A DNA stretch of 64,000 nucleotides. Origin: JAAZPT01 sp964544955 (GTDB lineage: Bacteria; Bacillota; Clostridia; Christensenellales; Aristaeellaceae). A program made the translations under genes and the position numbers. The notes under the pieces are model-generated. The model was given only the letters and a program-made list of their open reading frames with translations, ran no database searches and was not told the origin of the DNA. Positions 1 through 8,684 of this stretch are shown in pieces. The stretch lies in contig CAZJEB010000001.1 in assembly GCA_964544955.1 (NCBI GenBank), positions 248,001-312,000 of the forward strand, given 5' to 3'. Positions within the stretch are counted from its first letter, which is position 1; each line of letters starts with the position of its first letter.

Positions 1-1
1 C

Positions 2-670
2 TTTGCTCCAAGCGCCCCAAGGCCAGCAGATGATATGATAAAAGACATATATAATGTAATTGAAAACTTTAAATCAAATTATTTGAAAGAGATTGTTTTA
101 GAATTAATAAATAACAGCATGGAAAAACTATTATATTACCCAGCTGCGCAAAAAATTCACCATGCTGAAAGAAGCGGCTTGCTCCATCATATTACCGATA
201 TGCTAAAGTTAGCAAACGCAATAGAACCCGTTTATTTAAACTTAGATTGGGATTTAGTAAAAGCTGGAATTATTATACACGATTTAAGTAAACTTGATGA
301 ACTTGATAGCAACAGCTTAGGTATAGTTAAAGATTATACAAAAGATGGCCTTTTAATAGGTCACCTTGTTATGGGCGTATCTAAAATAGAAATAGCTGCA
401 AATAAACTTAATACTCCAAAAGAAATAAGTTTGCTTTTACAACATATGATGATAAGTCATCATGGTGACCCAGAATTTGGAAGCCCAAGGCGCCCAATGT
501 TTATAGAGGCAGAAATGTTACACATGATTGATACATTAGATGCAAGAATGAATCAAATGCAAGGTGATTTAGAAAAATTACCACAAGGTTCTTTTTCAGA
601 AAAAATTTGGTCTTTAGATAGACGCCTTTATAATCCGAATTATGATGAAATTTATAATTCTGAAACATAA
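2..670 (+). CDS. yhaM: 3'-5' exoribonuclease YhaM family, C-terminal part (5' end outside window)
   Basis: The reading frame is open from base 2 through a Met at base 35, so the gene begins upstream and only about the last 222 residues are seen. The visible part is the HD-type metal-dependent phosphohydrolase domain: LLHHIT, then IIHDLSKLDE with the HD pair, then HMMISHHGDPEFGSP with further metal-binding histidines, then EAEMLHMIDTLDA. This order matches B. subtilis YhaM, a 3'-5' exoribonuclease of about 314 residues. The family has an N-terminal OB-fold that should lie upstream of the window. The role in RNA (and ssDNA) turnover is taken from the family. No terminator is visible before the lipoprotein promoter at 681. 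Confidence 0.85.
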   Translation, partial: FAPSAPRPADDMIKDIYNVIENFKSNYLKEIVLELINNSMEKLLYYPAAQKIHHAERSGLLHHITDMLKLANAIEPVYLNLDWDLVKAGIIIHDLSKLDELDSNSLGIVKDYTKDGLLIGHLVMGVSKIEIAANKLNTPKEISLLLQHMMISHHGDPEFGSPRRPMFIEAEMLHMIDTLDARMNQMQGDLEKLPQGSFSEKIWSLDRRLYNPNYDEIYNSET

Positions 671-680
671 ATTTAATTGT

Positions 681-709
681 TTGCAATAATTTTTAATATA
701 GTTTATAAT
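681..709 (+). promoter_or_regulatory. sigma-A-type promoter for the lipoprotein gene
   Basis: TTGCAA at 681-686 and TATAAT at 704-709 are separated by 17 bases. The predicted start of transcription is near 716, about 28 bases before the ATG at 744. Confidence 0.65.
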
Positions 710-743
710 CATTATAAGTTACTTTAATAATGGGGTGATACAT

Positions 744-1595
744 ATGAAACATACTATAAAAATCACATTTGTTTGCATAATGGTTCTTTTAGTTTTGTCT
801 GGTTGCGGTAAAAAGAATGAAACATTCGAAGTTATTAATCAAGATAATCCGCAAGCGCAAACACAAACAGTTGAAAACACCGTTGAACCAGTAGTGCTTA
901 CACCAGAAATTGATCCATTAGCCGAAGAAGAATTAGGTGATCCAATTGATTACTTTGATGAAACTGAACCACCTAACTTAAATGCAGATGTTTTTAACGC
1001 TGAGGATAATGTTAACCCCGTTTATATTACGGATGTAACACAATATCCATATGTTGGGTCAACTCCAATAGCAATTTTACCAGTTGATTTACCAACACCT
1101 ACACCAAGGCAAGCGCTTGAATTTACATATCAAACTTATGAAGCTTCAAGATTAAACCTTAAATTTGAAGCCCCATCAGGATGGGAGCCAGACGAAAGCA
1201 TTCAGGATACATATATTTTAAATGAACCTGCTGCAAATCAGAAAGACGGCTATTCAGCATCAATAACTATCAGAGCAATAGCTGTTGCAAAAGATTATAC
1301 CGAGTCAGATTTAAGAAGAGAGATTAACCAACAATTAGAACAACTAGGAGCTACAAACTACAGCGAATGGCGCCCCTCATTGTTAGATACTAGGGAATTG
1401 TTGGGTAAAAACGGTGTATATGCTAACTACTCTGGTACATTAGTAACAGGAATTAGAGTTCGTGGTAGAATACATGTTACCTGTATTAACAAGGTTTTGT
1501 ATACTGTACACTTTTCACAGCCAGCAAACTTTAATAATGATTATATAGCTGCTTACACACAATTAAGAAAAACTATAGATTTTATTAATAAATAA
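744..1595 (+). CDS. Secreted lipoprotein of unknown function
   Basis: 283 residues. The ATG at 744 is preferred over an upstream in-frame GTG at 735 because GGGGTG at 732-737 serves as its ribosome site. The N-terminus is a lipoprotein signal: basic residues, a hydrophobic stretch, then LSGC as lipobox, so the protein should be lipid-anchored outside the membrane. Residues about 20-125 are an acidic, Pro/Thr-rich linker. The last 150 residues form a compact domain (APSGWEPDES onward) that resembles in outline the PsbP/Mog1-like fold seen in other Clostridial lipoproteins; this resemblance is an impression and not a firm assignment. It is a single-gene unit between its own promoter and a terminator. 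No function is assigned. Confidence 0.8.
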   Translation: MKHTIKITFVCIMVLLVLSGCGKKNETFEVINQDNPQAQTQTVENTVEPVVLTPEIDPLAEEELGDPIDYFDETEPPNLNADVFNAEDNVNPVYITDVTQYPYVGSTPIAILPVDLPTPTPRQALEFTYQTYEASRLNLKFEAPSGWEPDESIQDTYILNEPAANQKDGYSASITIRAIAVAKDYTESDLRREINQQLEQLGATNYSEWRPSLLDTRELLGKNGVYANYSGTLVTGIRVRGRIHVTCINKVLYTVHFSQPANFNNDYIAAYTQLRKTIDFINK

Positions 1596-1600
1596 AAAAT

Positions 1601-1627
1601 AAAAAGGCCGATATAATCGGTCTTTTT
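1601..1627. terminator. Bidirectional terminator between the lipoprotein gene and tlyA
   Basis: A 12-bp stem (AAAAAGGCCGAT with ATCGGTCTTTTT, one G-U pair, 3-base loop) is flanked by A and T runs on both sides. It can end the plus-strand lipoprotein transcript and the minus-strand tlyA operon. Confidence 0.8.
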
Positions 1628-1642
1628 TAATTAAATTATAAG

Positions 1643-2476
1643 TTAATTATTTTCTTCATTATTTTTGTTTAAAATATTATGAGATTCTTCAATTATGCTA
1701 ATTATTCTTTCTTTATCAATTGGTAAAATATTTTCTTTTATATTTGATCTTATTTCACAAATATATTCTATGTTACCTTTAGGTCCTTTTATTGGCGAAT
1801 AATCAAACTTAGTCATCATAAAATCGTTCTCATTTAAAAATTCTATTATACCATTTACTACTTCTATATGAGTGCTTAGCTCTTTTACAACACCATGTTT
1901 TCCAATTTTATTTGCTCCTGCTTCAAACTGTGGTTTTATTAACGCTATTAATATTCCACTATCTCCCATTATTTCAAAAAGAGTTCTAATTATTAACTTT
2001 ATTGAAATAAAAGAGACATCCATAACGCTTAAACTCGGTTTATTGGTAAACAAATCCTCCTTTAAATAACGAGCATTCGTTCTTTCATAAAGCGTGACTC
2101 TTTCATCATTTCTTAATTTCCAATCAAATTGGCCATAACCAACATCAATTGCATAAACATGTTTTGCGCCATTTTGTAGTAGTACATCAGTAAAACCACC
2201 AGTAGAAGCACCAATATCCATAGCAACAATATCTTTTACTTCTAAATTAAAACTTTTTAGTGCTTTCTCAAGTTTTAACGCACCCCTACTAACATACGGG
2301 TGAGGTTTACCTCTAACAGTTAACACAAAGTCTTCATCAATTAATTCTGATGTTTTTTCTATCTTAACTTCATTTCTATAAACACAGCCTGCTATTATTA
2401 ACGCTTTTGCTTTTTCTCTACTATCAGCTAACCCATGTTTAATTAATGATAAATCTGCTCTAATATTTTTACTCAC
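1643..2476 (-). CDS. tlyA: TlyA-family 2'-O-ribose rRNA methyltransferase
   Basis: 277 residues, GTG start directly after the dxs stop codon. Residues 1-65 are an S4 RNA-binding domain. From about residue 80 follows an FtsJ/RrmJ-like methyltransferase with the SAM-binding motif DIGASTGGFTD and the conserved VMDVSFISI and LIKPQFEAG segments. Mycobacterial TlyA methylates C1409 of 16S and C1920 of 23S rRNA; the Firmicute proteins are shorter and the exact target here is inferred. 'Hemolysin A' is a historical label. It is the last gene of the hydrolase-murF-ddl-dxs-tlyA operon. In many Clostridia dxs-tlyA is followed by nadK-argR-recN, which are absent here. Confidence 0.9.
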   Translation of the reverse strand: MSKNIRADLSLIKHGLADSREKAKALIIAGCVYRNEVKIEKTSELIDEDFVLTVRGKPHPYVSRGALKLEKALKSFNLEVKDIVAMDIGASTGGFTDVLLQNGAKHVYAIDVGYGQFDWKLRNDERVTLYERTNARYLKEDLFTNKPSLSVMDVSFISIKLIIRTLFEIMGDSGILIALIKPQFEAGANKIGKHGVVKELSTHIEVVNGIIEFLNENDFMMTKFDYSPIKGPKGNIEYICEIRSNIKENILPIDKERIISIIEESHNILNKNNEENN

Positions 2477-4336
2477 CTAATCACCCAAACTTATATAATC
2501 CGATATGATATTTGTTATGTTAATATAATCTAATTTTGCATCATTTAACAATTCACTAATATTACCATGTTGAATATAATTTGTTTCTATCCCTTTAATT
2601 TTTAATTTAAATTTATAATTATATTTTTCTTTTAGTAAAGCAATAGTGCTTCCAAGACCACTTTTTTCAATATGCTCTTCAATTACAATTACTTTTGTTT
2701 CTTTTTGTGATAATTGCTCTAACAAAGGCTCATCTACTGGGGAAATTGTAGAAGCATTAAATAAACTTATATGTATACCTTTTTGCGTTAAAAACTCAGC
2801 TGCTTTAATAATTTCATTAATTAAATTACCATAAGAAATAACAGTGCATGAATCTCCTTCTAAAAGTTTTTGCCATTTTCCAACAATATAGTTATCTTTA
2901 TCAGTATTTTCTAAAGCAAATAAAATTTTTGGATACCTAATAACGCATGGTTCATTGAGGTTTAAAGAATACTTAACAAAATAATTCAATTCATCATTGT
3001 TTAAGGGAGCAAAAACCTTTATATTTGGCATGGTATTCAATAAAGCGATATCATAAATACCATGATGCGTTACACCATCTTGACCTGATAATCCACTTCT
3101 ATCAAGCATTAATGTTACTGGAAGATTTTGTAAGTATACATCATGCATCATTTGATCATAACATCTTTGGAAGAATGTAGAATACACAAAGAAATAAGGC
3201 TTCATACCAGATTTAGCTAATCCAGCACACATTGTTAACGCGTGTTCTTCGGCAATTCCAACATCAAAATACCTATCTGGATATTTTTCTTTTATTAAAT
3301 AGGTGCTTGTGCCTGTTGACATAGCTGCTGTTACAACTACTATCCTTTTATCTTTCTCCATTTGGTCTAACAACGTTAAAACCGCACTATTCCCCGCATC
3401 AATTGGTTTACGATTTTCAATTTTTTCTGTTTTATTCTTTGGCGATACACCATGATATTTTTCTGGCTTGGATTCAGCTTTTTCATAACCATAGCCTTTT
3501 TTAGTGCAACAATGAATTAAAACGGGCGCTTTATAAATTTTTGCTTTGTTTAATACAGTTTCTAAAGCCTTTATATCATGACCATCAATTGGGCCTAAAT
3601 AATGGAAACCTAATGGTGAAAAAAAGTTTTCCCTAATAAGAATATGTTTAAAAAATCCTTTAAAAAAGTGTAATATTCCGTGAACTAAAGGACCAATTAT
3701 TGGTATATTAATTGCTCCTTTTCTAACCGTATCCTTTGCAAATCTATAGCCACTACTAGTTCTAATATTAGATAAGTATGTTGATAAAGCTCCTACATTC
3801 TTAGAAATCGACATTTCATTATCATTTAATACAACAATCAACCTAGTATTAGCTAATCCAGCATCATTTAAAGCTTCATAACACATACCACCAGTTAATG
3901 CCCCATCCCCCACTATTGCAACAACGTTATGATTTTCATTTTTTAAATCTCTACTTCTAGCCATTCCTAATGCTGCAGATATTGCCGTAGAGGCATGCCC
4001 AACTTCAAAATTATCATATTCACTTTCATTATATCTTGGAAAGCCAGATAGTCCGTTATGGGAACGTAAAGTTTCAAACTTATCATAACGACCAGTTATT
4101 AGTTTATGAGCATAAGTTTGATGCCCAACATCAAAGATTATTTTATCATTTGGTGTATCAAAAGCTCTGTGTAATGCAAGTGTTAGCTCAACAACGCCTA
4201 AATTAGATGCTAAATGACCGCCACTTTCTGTGACAGTATCTATAATTTTTTCTCTAATTTCACCCGCCAAATTTTCAAGTTCTGAATATTCTAGATTTCT
4301 AATATCTTTCGGGCTTTTTATATCACACAACTTCAT
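2477..4336 (-). CDS. dxs: 1-deoxy-D-xylulose-5-phosphate synthase
   Basis: 619 residues, full length. The enzyme condenses pyruvate with glyceraldehyde 3-phosphate using thiamine diphosphate, and is the first step of the MEP isoprenoid pathway. Visible marks are the N-terminal HLASNLG and DVGHQTYAHK active-site segments, the TPP/Mg motif GDGALTGGMCYEALNDAG, GPIDGHD, the catalytic-Glu segment IAEEHALTMCAG, and LDRSGLSGQDGVTHHG. The gene sits between ddl (5-base gap) and tlyA (no gap) in one operon. The prenyl synthase gene ispA lies about 42 kb away, in the folD-xseAB run, whereas in many Firmicutes it directly precedes dxs. Confidence 0.95.
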   Translation of the reverse strand: MKLCDIKSPKDIRNLEYSELENLAGEIREKIIDTVTESGGHLASNLGVVELTLALHRAFDTPNDKIIFDVGHQTYAHKLITGRYDKFETLRSHNGLSGFPRYNESEYDNFEVGHASTAISAALGMARSRDLKNENHNVVAIVGDGALTGGMCYEALNDAGLANTRLIVVLNDNEMSISKNVGALSTYLSNIRTSSGYRFAKDTVRKGAINIPIIGPLVHGILHFFKGFFKHILIRENFFSPLGFHYLGPIDGHDIKALETVLNKAKIYKAPVLIHCCTKKGYGYEKAESKPEKYHGVSPKNKTEKIENRKPIDAGNSAVLTLLDQMEKDKRIVVVTAAMSTGTSTYLIKEKYPDRYFDVGIAEEHALTMCAGLAKSGMKPYFFVYSTFFQRCYDQMMHDVYLQNLPVTLMLDRSGLSGQDGVTHHGIYDIALLNTMPNIKVFAPLNNDELNYFVKYSLNLNEPCVIRYPKILFALENTDKDNYIVGKWQKLLEGDSCTVISYGNLINEIIKAAEFLTQKGIHISLFNASTISPVDEPLLEQLSQKETKVIVIEEHIEKSGLGSTIALLKEKYNYKFKLKIKGIETNYIQHGNISELLNDAKLDYINITNIISDYISLGD

Positions 4337-4341
4337 TTAAA

Positions 4342-5532
4342 TTATAATTTTCCTTTTATACCTTTTTTTCCATTAATCCCACTCTTTAGAATATCGGAAG
4401 AATATGTATAATTAATGTTTTGTTTTGTATTATGTGCATACATTGCAATATCTATAAGTATATCAACTAATTCTTTATAATTTATTCCACTTTGTTCCCA
4501 TAAATAAAATGACAACGAGCCAGGAATAATGTTTATTTCAGTTATATAATATTTACTGTTCTCCACATCATACATATAGTCTATTCTTACAACACCCTTG
4601 CAATCCAACTCTCTAAATACATTTAAAGATAAATCTTGTAATTCCTTTGTAAGTGTTTCTTCTATGGGCGCTGGAACAATTCTTTTTAAAGACGCCATAC
4701 CTTTTGAACTAGAACTACCAGAAATATATTTTTCTATAAAACCAAGCAAATTGCCACCAGTTACCGGCATTTCAATAACAGATGCTTGAGCTTTTCTATC
4801 ATCACCCAATACAGAACAATTTAATTCCATTGGATTATTTATAGCTTTTTCTATTAGAACTTTCCTATCAAAAGTAAAAGCAACTTCTAAGGCTTCTTTT
4901 AATTCATTTTCATCATTAGCTTTACTAACACCAATTGATGAGCCTAAATTAGCTGGTTTTATAAAAACAGGATAATTAAACTTGGATTCTATTTGCTTTA
5001 TAACTGATAATTTATCATTCCAATCCTCTACTGTAAACCAAATATCATCTAAAACAGGGAAATTTAGCCCTCTAAAGTAACGCTTCATAATAACTTTATC
5101 CATACCAATTGAACAACTAGCCACTCCAGATGATGCATATGGTATGTTTGCTAATTCAAATAAACCTTGTAATGTTCCATCTTCTCCATGAAGGCCATGC
5201 ATTACTGGTATAACACAATCAAGGTTAAATAAAACCCTATATGTTTCTTTTCCAAACAAACCTTTTGCTTTTTCATGATAAATTAGAGCATTGGAACCAG
5301 GAGTAATATCCAAAGTTACTTTTTTTATATTTTTTGATAATGGATCAAAGTCAACATAAGTACTCATTTCCAATAATGAATCACCAGTAAACCATTCTCC
5401 TTGCTTTGAAATATAAATAGGTATTATATTATATTTTTCTTTATCAGCCGCTTTTATTAATTGCAGGGCACTTATTATTGATACCTCATGCTCACACGTT
5501 CTACTACCATAAACAACACCAATATTTAACAT
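4342..5532 (-). CDS. ddl: D-alanine--D-alanine ligase (Ddl family)
   Basis: 396 residues, GGAGG site before the ATG. An ATP-grasp ligase that joins two D-alanines for peptidoglycan. Motifs are the N-terminal VVYGSRTCEHEVS, VMHGLHGEDGTLQG, PVFIKPANLGSSIGVSK (ATP-grasp), VVRIDYM and ITEINIIPGS. The omega-loop region (about residues 255-285) contains EKYI followed by a Ser/Lys/Gly-rich insert, and lacks the His of VanA-type D-Ala-D-Lac ligases. This favours D-Ala (or possibly D-Ser) as second substrate; the sequence alone cannot separate those two. It lies directly downstream of the membrane MurF-like ligase, which would use its dipeptide product. Confidence 0.88.
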   Translation of the reverse strand: MLNIGVVYGSRTCEHEVSIISALQLIKAADKEKYNIIPIYISKQGEWFTGDSLLEMSTYVDFDPLSKNIKKVTLDITPGSNALIYHEKAKGLFGKETYRVLFNLDCVIPVMHGLHGEDGTLQGLFELANIPYASSGVASCSIGMDKVIMKRYFRGLNFPVLDDIWFTVEDWNDKLSVIKQIESKFNYPVFIKPANLGSSIGVSKANDENELKEALEVAFTFDRKVLIEKAINNPMELNCSVLGDDRKAQASVIEMPVTGGNLLGFIEKYISGSSSSKGMASLKRIVPAPIEETLTKELQDLSLNVFRELDCKGVVRIDYMYDVENSKYYITEINIIPGSLSFYLWEQSGINYKELVDILIDIAMYAHNTKQNINYTYSSDILKSGINGKKGIKGKL

Positions 5533-5546
5533 ATATCCTCCATAAA

Positions 5547-7118
5547 TTAAGCTTCTATATAGTTATCCGGTAAATCATTTTCATATAAAACAACATCATT
5601 TTTTTGTACAATATTATTCAATAATTCTGTAGATTCATCTAAACTTTGAACTATATACAAGTTTTCTATATTAAATCCATTTTCTAACAAGCCTTCCTTA
5701 ATAGGCTCAACATGTTTCTTACCAATCAATATAGCAATATCAGTACAATTTGCCATATGAGCACCAAACTCTTTATTAAGTCTTTGCTCATCCTTGCCCA
5801 ATTCAACCATGCCAGGCGTGATTATTATTTTTCTATTATTAAATGTTGCTAAAACATCTAAGGCAGCTTTAGAACCAACAGGGTTACTATTAAAAGCATC
5901 ATTAATAATTGTGTATTTATCCGTTTTTATTATTTCAAGCCTATTTTTTATGGGCTTTAGTTTATATATAGCCATAGATATTCTATTTAAATTCAAACCT
6001 AAATAAGAGCAAACAGCAGCAGATATTAATATATTCTTTATATTATGTTCTCCTAAAAGGGCAGTTTTACATTCAATATCGCCTTTACTTTTTATTTTTA
6101 AATTAAACGTACTTCCTTCTGATGTGGTTTTAATATTGTATGCGTATACATCCGCATTAGAATCATAAATCGATACTAATGTTTTACTTAAATTTGTTTT
6201 ATTATATAGCTCTTTACAAATACCTTGGTCATCTTGAAAAAAAGCATGGCCATCTTTAGGTAATTTTTCAATTAGTTCATATTTACCTTTTATTATCCTA
6301 TCAATACTTTTAAAGGTATCTAAGTGTTGTGGCCCTACAGCAGTAAGTATTCCTATTTTGGGATTAATAAGTCTACAAAGTTCGTTTATATCACCTATAT
6401 GTCTTGTTCCCATTTCTGCAATAAATATCCTGTGATTTGGGTTAATATGTTCTCTTATCGTTCTTGTTAAACCCATTGGTGTATTAAAACTCATTGGACT
6501 TATTAATGTTGTAAAACTATCACTTAACATAGACCCAAGAATGTTTTTAACTGTTGTTTTTCCATAGCTACCAGTAATTCCAATTTTTATTAGCTGTGGC
6601 ATTCTTTTTAGTTTGTTGCGAGCATCTCTAAAATATAATTCACTAATTAATTTTTCCAAAGGCCACGCTAAAAGAGCGGATAAAGAAAAAAATCCAACTA
6701 TAAATATATGGTATAAAAAGTAGATGTTGTTTTTTATAAATACTATTGCAAATACACTTAATATTAAAACATAAAATATATATAATCTTTTAAATCTACT
6801 AGTTAAAACTAAAGGTTTTTTTGCCTTTTTAATTCTAAAAATATTTCTTAATAAACATGCTACTACTAAAAGTAATATTATATATATAATACTACTTAAA
6901 TTACTATTAATTTTTTTTAGTATAACAAATAAAAATATATTAGTTAAAGACAAAAGCAATATGTTTAATAAAGAATACTTTTTGTTTCTAACAATAGTTC
7001 TATAAAAACTTGGAAATTGGTAACTATCTAACTGAAAAAAATGCAAAATATTCCTAGATATCAATAATGTAGAAATAACCAATGTACTCAAAATAAGAAT
7101 AAAATTTATAATATTCAA
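5547..7118 (-). CDS. Membrane-anchored MurF-like Mur ligase
   Basis: 523 residues from a TTG at 7118, which has GAGG nine bases upstream; an earlier in-frame TTG at 7133 would contain that site. Residues 1-165 hold about five hydrophobic segments in place of the UDP-binding N-terminal domain of canonical MurF. The Mur ligase core follows: P-loop GITGSYGKTTVKN, PMSFNTPMGLT, IFIAEMGTR, GPQHLDTF, the KYELIE lysine, then NRLE and NDAFNSNP in the C-terminal domain. These match MurF, which adds D-Ala-D-Ala to the UDP-muramyl tripeptide, and the active site looks intact. The membrane domain could place it on a lipid-linked substrate; this is inference. It overlaps the hydrolase stop region and is followed by ddl. 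A canonical murF may exist elsewhere. Confidence 0.8.
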   Translation of the reverse strand: MNIINFILILSTLVISTLLISRNILHFFQLDSYQFPSFYRTIVRNKKYSLLNILLLSLTNIFLFVILKKINSNLSSIIYIILLLVVACLLRNIFRIKKAKKPLVLTSRFKRLYIFYVLILSVFAIVFIKNNIYFLYHIFIVGFFSLSALLAWPLEKLISELYFRDARNKLKRMPQLIKIGITGSYGKTTVKNILGSMLSDSFTTLISPMSFNTPMGLTRTIREHINPNHRIFIAEMGTRHIGDINELCRLINPKIGILTAVGPQHLDTFKSIDRIIKGKYELIEKLPKDGHAFFQDDQGICKELYNKTNLSKTLVSIYDSNADVYAYNIKTTSEGSTFNLKIKSKGDIECKTALLGEHNIKNILISAAVCSYLGLNLNRISMAIYKLKPIKNRLEIIKTDKYTIINDAFNSNPVGSKAALDVLATFNNRKIIITPGMVELGKDEQRLNKEFGAHMANCTDIAILIGKKHVEPIKEGLLENGFNIENLYIVQSLDESTELLNNIVQKNDVVLYENDLPDNYIEA

Positions 7119-7119
7119 T

Positions 7120-7899
7120 TTAATTATCCTCAAAAAATTCTTTTAATATGATATTAAATCTATTAACCTGTTCAATAAATGCAAAATGGCCAGAATTTTC
7201 AAAAACTATTAAAGCTGAATCTTTAATATTATTTTCCATAATTTTACCATACTCTAAAGGGGTTTCAGTATCATTATCCCCCCAAATTAATAGTGTAGGT
7301 GCTTCTATTTTGCTTAGATGAGGAGTTAAATCTTCATTAATTATATTTTTGAAAGTAACTCTCATTCCTTTTGAAAGCTTAATATAATCGGCGGATCCAA
7401 ATTTTTGTACAGCTTTTTCTAACAAGTTATCAGCAATTTTTTCAAATATACTAATCTTTTTTAAAGCTAATAAAACACTTTTAATTTTTTTATATCTTTG
7501 TGTTCTTTTTGAAACAGTTGTATTGTTAACATTCCTTATTCCTGCACCACCTGTTATTACAATTTTATTTACATAGTCTTTATAATGTGATGCTATCCAA
7601 ATTGCAACTCTAGCCCCAAATGAATGAGCCACTATATTTACTTTGTTAATATTTAGGTGTTTTAGTAGAGAAATAATATTTTCTGCAAAATCTTTTACAA
7701 AAAAAGGTGTTTTTGGTTCATCGCTATCGCCATGTCCAGGAAAGTCAATTTTTAACACTTTAAAGCTATTTTCAAAAATAGCACTAGTATTATTAAAATA
7801 ACTACCTTCACATCCCCACCCATGCAAAAAAAGTATTGTATTCGATCCATTACCCGATATTTCATAAAACAATTTTATATTATCTTTTGTGTAAAACAT
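7120..7899 (-). CDS. Alpha/beta-fold hydrolase
   Basis: 259 residues, ATG with AAGGAG upstream. The fold and triad are visible: oxyanion segment FLHGWGCEGS, nucleophile elbow VAHSFGARV (GxSxG-type, Ser), the Asp in LLIWGDNDTETP, and His in SGHFAFIEQ. It has no signal peptide, so it is probably cytoplasmic. The substrate cannot be read from sequence. It is the first gene of the operon with the membrane MurF-like ligase and ddl, which suggests a peptide, ester or lactone substrate connected with wall synthesis; that is inference from position only. Confidence 0.85.
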   Translation of the reverse strand: MFYTKDNIKLFYEISGNGSNTILFLHGWGCEGSYFNNTSAIFENSFKVLKIDFPGHGDSDEPKTPFFVKDFAENIISLLKHLNINKVNIVAHSFGARVAIWIASHYKDYVNKIVITGGAGIRNVNNTTVSKRTQRYKKIKSVLLALKKISIFEKIADNLLEKAVQKFGSADYIKLSKGMRVTFKNIINEDLTPHLSKIEAPTLLIWGDNDTETPLEYGKIMENNIKDSALIVFENSGHFAFIEQVNRFNIILKEFFEDN

Positions 7900-7965
7900 A
7901 GCAACTCCTTTTATATGTTCAATCTATATTTTACACCATTATGCTCAAAAAATAAACAACAATAA

Positions 7966-7988
7966 AAATGCTGACTTTGTCAGCATTT
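7966..7988 (-). terminator. Terminator of the ctsR-clpC-TPR operon
   Basis: A perfect 10-bp stem (AAATGCTGAC with GTCAGCATTT, 3-base loop) overlaps the stop codon of the TPR gene. On the minus strand it runs into TTTTTATTGTTGTTT. Confidence 0.85.
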
Positions 7989-8676
7989 ATAATCTTTCTA
8001 AAATTTTATTTATTTTTTCTTTAGTAGCATAATTTAAAGGTGAAAAATTACCTTCTAAAGCCTTATTTAACTTTTGGGTAGCATCTTCATTTTTTCCATC
8101 TTCCAAATCAAATTTTGCCAAAAAATATAGAGTATCTATTTGATTTGGCCTAATTTCTAAGGCTTTATTAAAATATTCCTTTGCTTTTGATTTATCAGGG
8201 TTTGGTTTTCTAAAATAAAATTGAGCGATATTATCTAATATTATAGGATCTTCATCGTCATATTCTAAAGATTCTTTTAGATATATCTCGGCTTTTTCAA
8301 ACTTACCAGCATCAACGTATAAAAAGCCTAACGTTTGATAAATTAATCCTGATTTATTTCTATTATTTTCATTTTCAAGTATCCTTAACGCCTTTTCAAC
8401 TTCACCAAGTTTATAAATACATGTTGCATAATTAACATAAACTTGCTTTCTTTGGTCACTAGATAAATCAGGAGCTTTTTCAGCTTTTAGAATTATCTCT
8501 TTTGCTTTTTCAAAATTATTTTTTCTAAGCAAAAGAACTGAGTATGCCAGTAAAAACCTTGCATTATTTAGACCTTCTTTTATTAATTCTTCATACTTTT
8601 TTTCAGCTTCTTCAATTTGACCTTTGCTTTGTAACATCAGAGCTTTTTGTGCTTTAAAGTTTGTTAATAATCCCAT
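7987..8676 (-). CDS. Tetratricopeptide-repeat protein
   Basis: 229 residues made almost entirely of helical TPR units. Recognisable repeats include GQIEEAEKKYEELI, NNFEKAKEIILKAEK, GEVEKALRILENE, GKFEKAEIYLKESLEY and DKSKAKEYFNKALEI. There is no signal peptide or membrane segment, so it is likely a cytoplasmic protein-binding scaffold. It is eight bases downstream of clpC and ends at the operon terminator, so it is probably co-expressed with the CtsR regulon. A role as a Clp adaptor or chaperone partner is possible but unproven. Confidence 0.8.
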   Translation of the reverse strand: MGLLTNFKAQKALMLQSKGQIEEAEKKYEELIKEGLNNARFLLAYSVLLLRKNNFEKAKEIILKAEKAPDLSSDQRKQVYVNYATCIYKLGEVEKALRILENENNRNKSGLIYQTLGFLYVDAGKFEKAEIYLKESLEYDDEDPIILDNIAQFYFRKPNPDKSKAKEYFNKALEIRPNQIDTLYFLAKFDLEDGKNEDATQKLNKALEGNFSPLNYATKEKINKILERL

Positions 8677-8684
8677 AATTACTC

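Noticed and set aside
1643..2476. TlyA as a hemolysin/virulence factor
   Set aside because: S4 plus FtsJ-type SAM-binding domains indicate an rRNA methyltransferase; the hemolysin name is historical.
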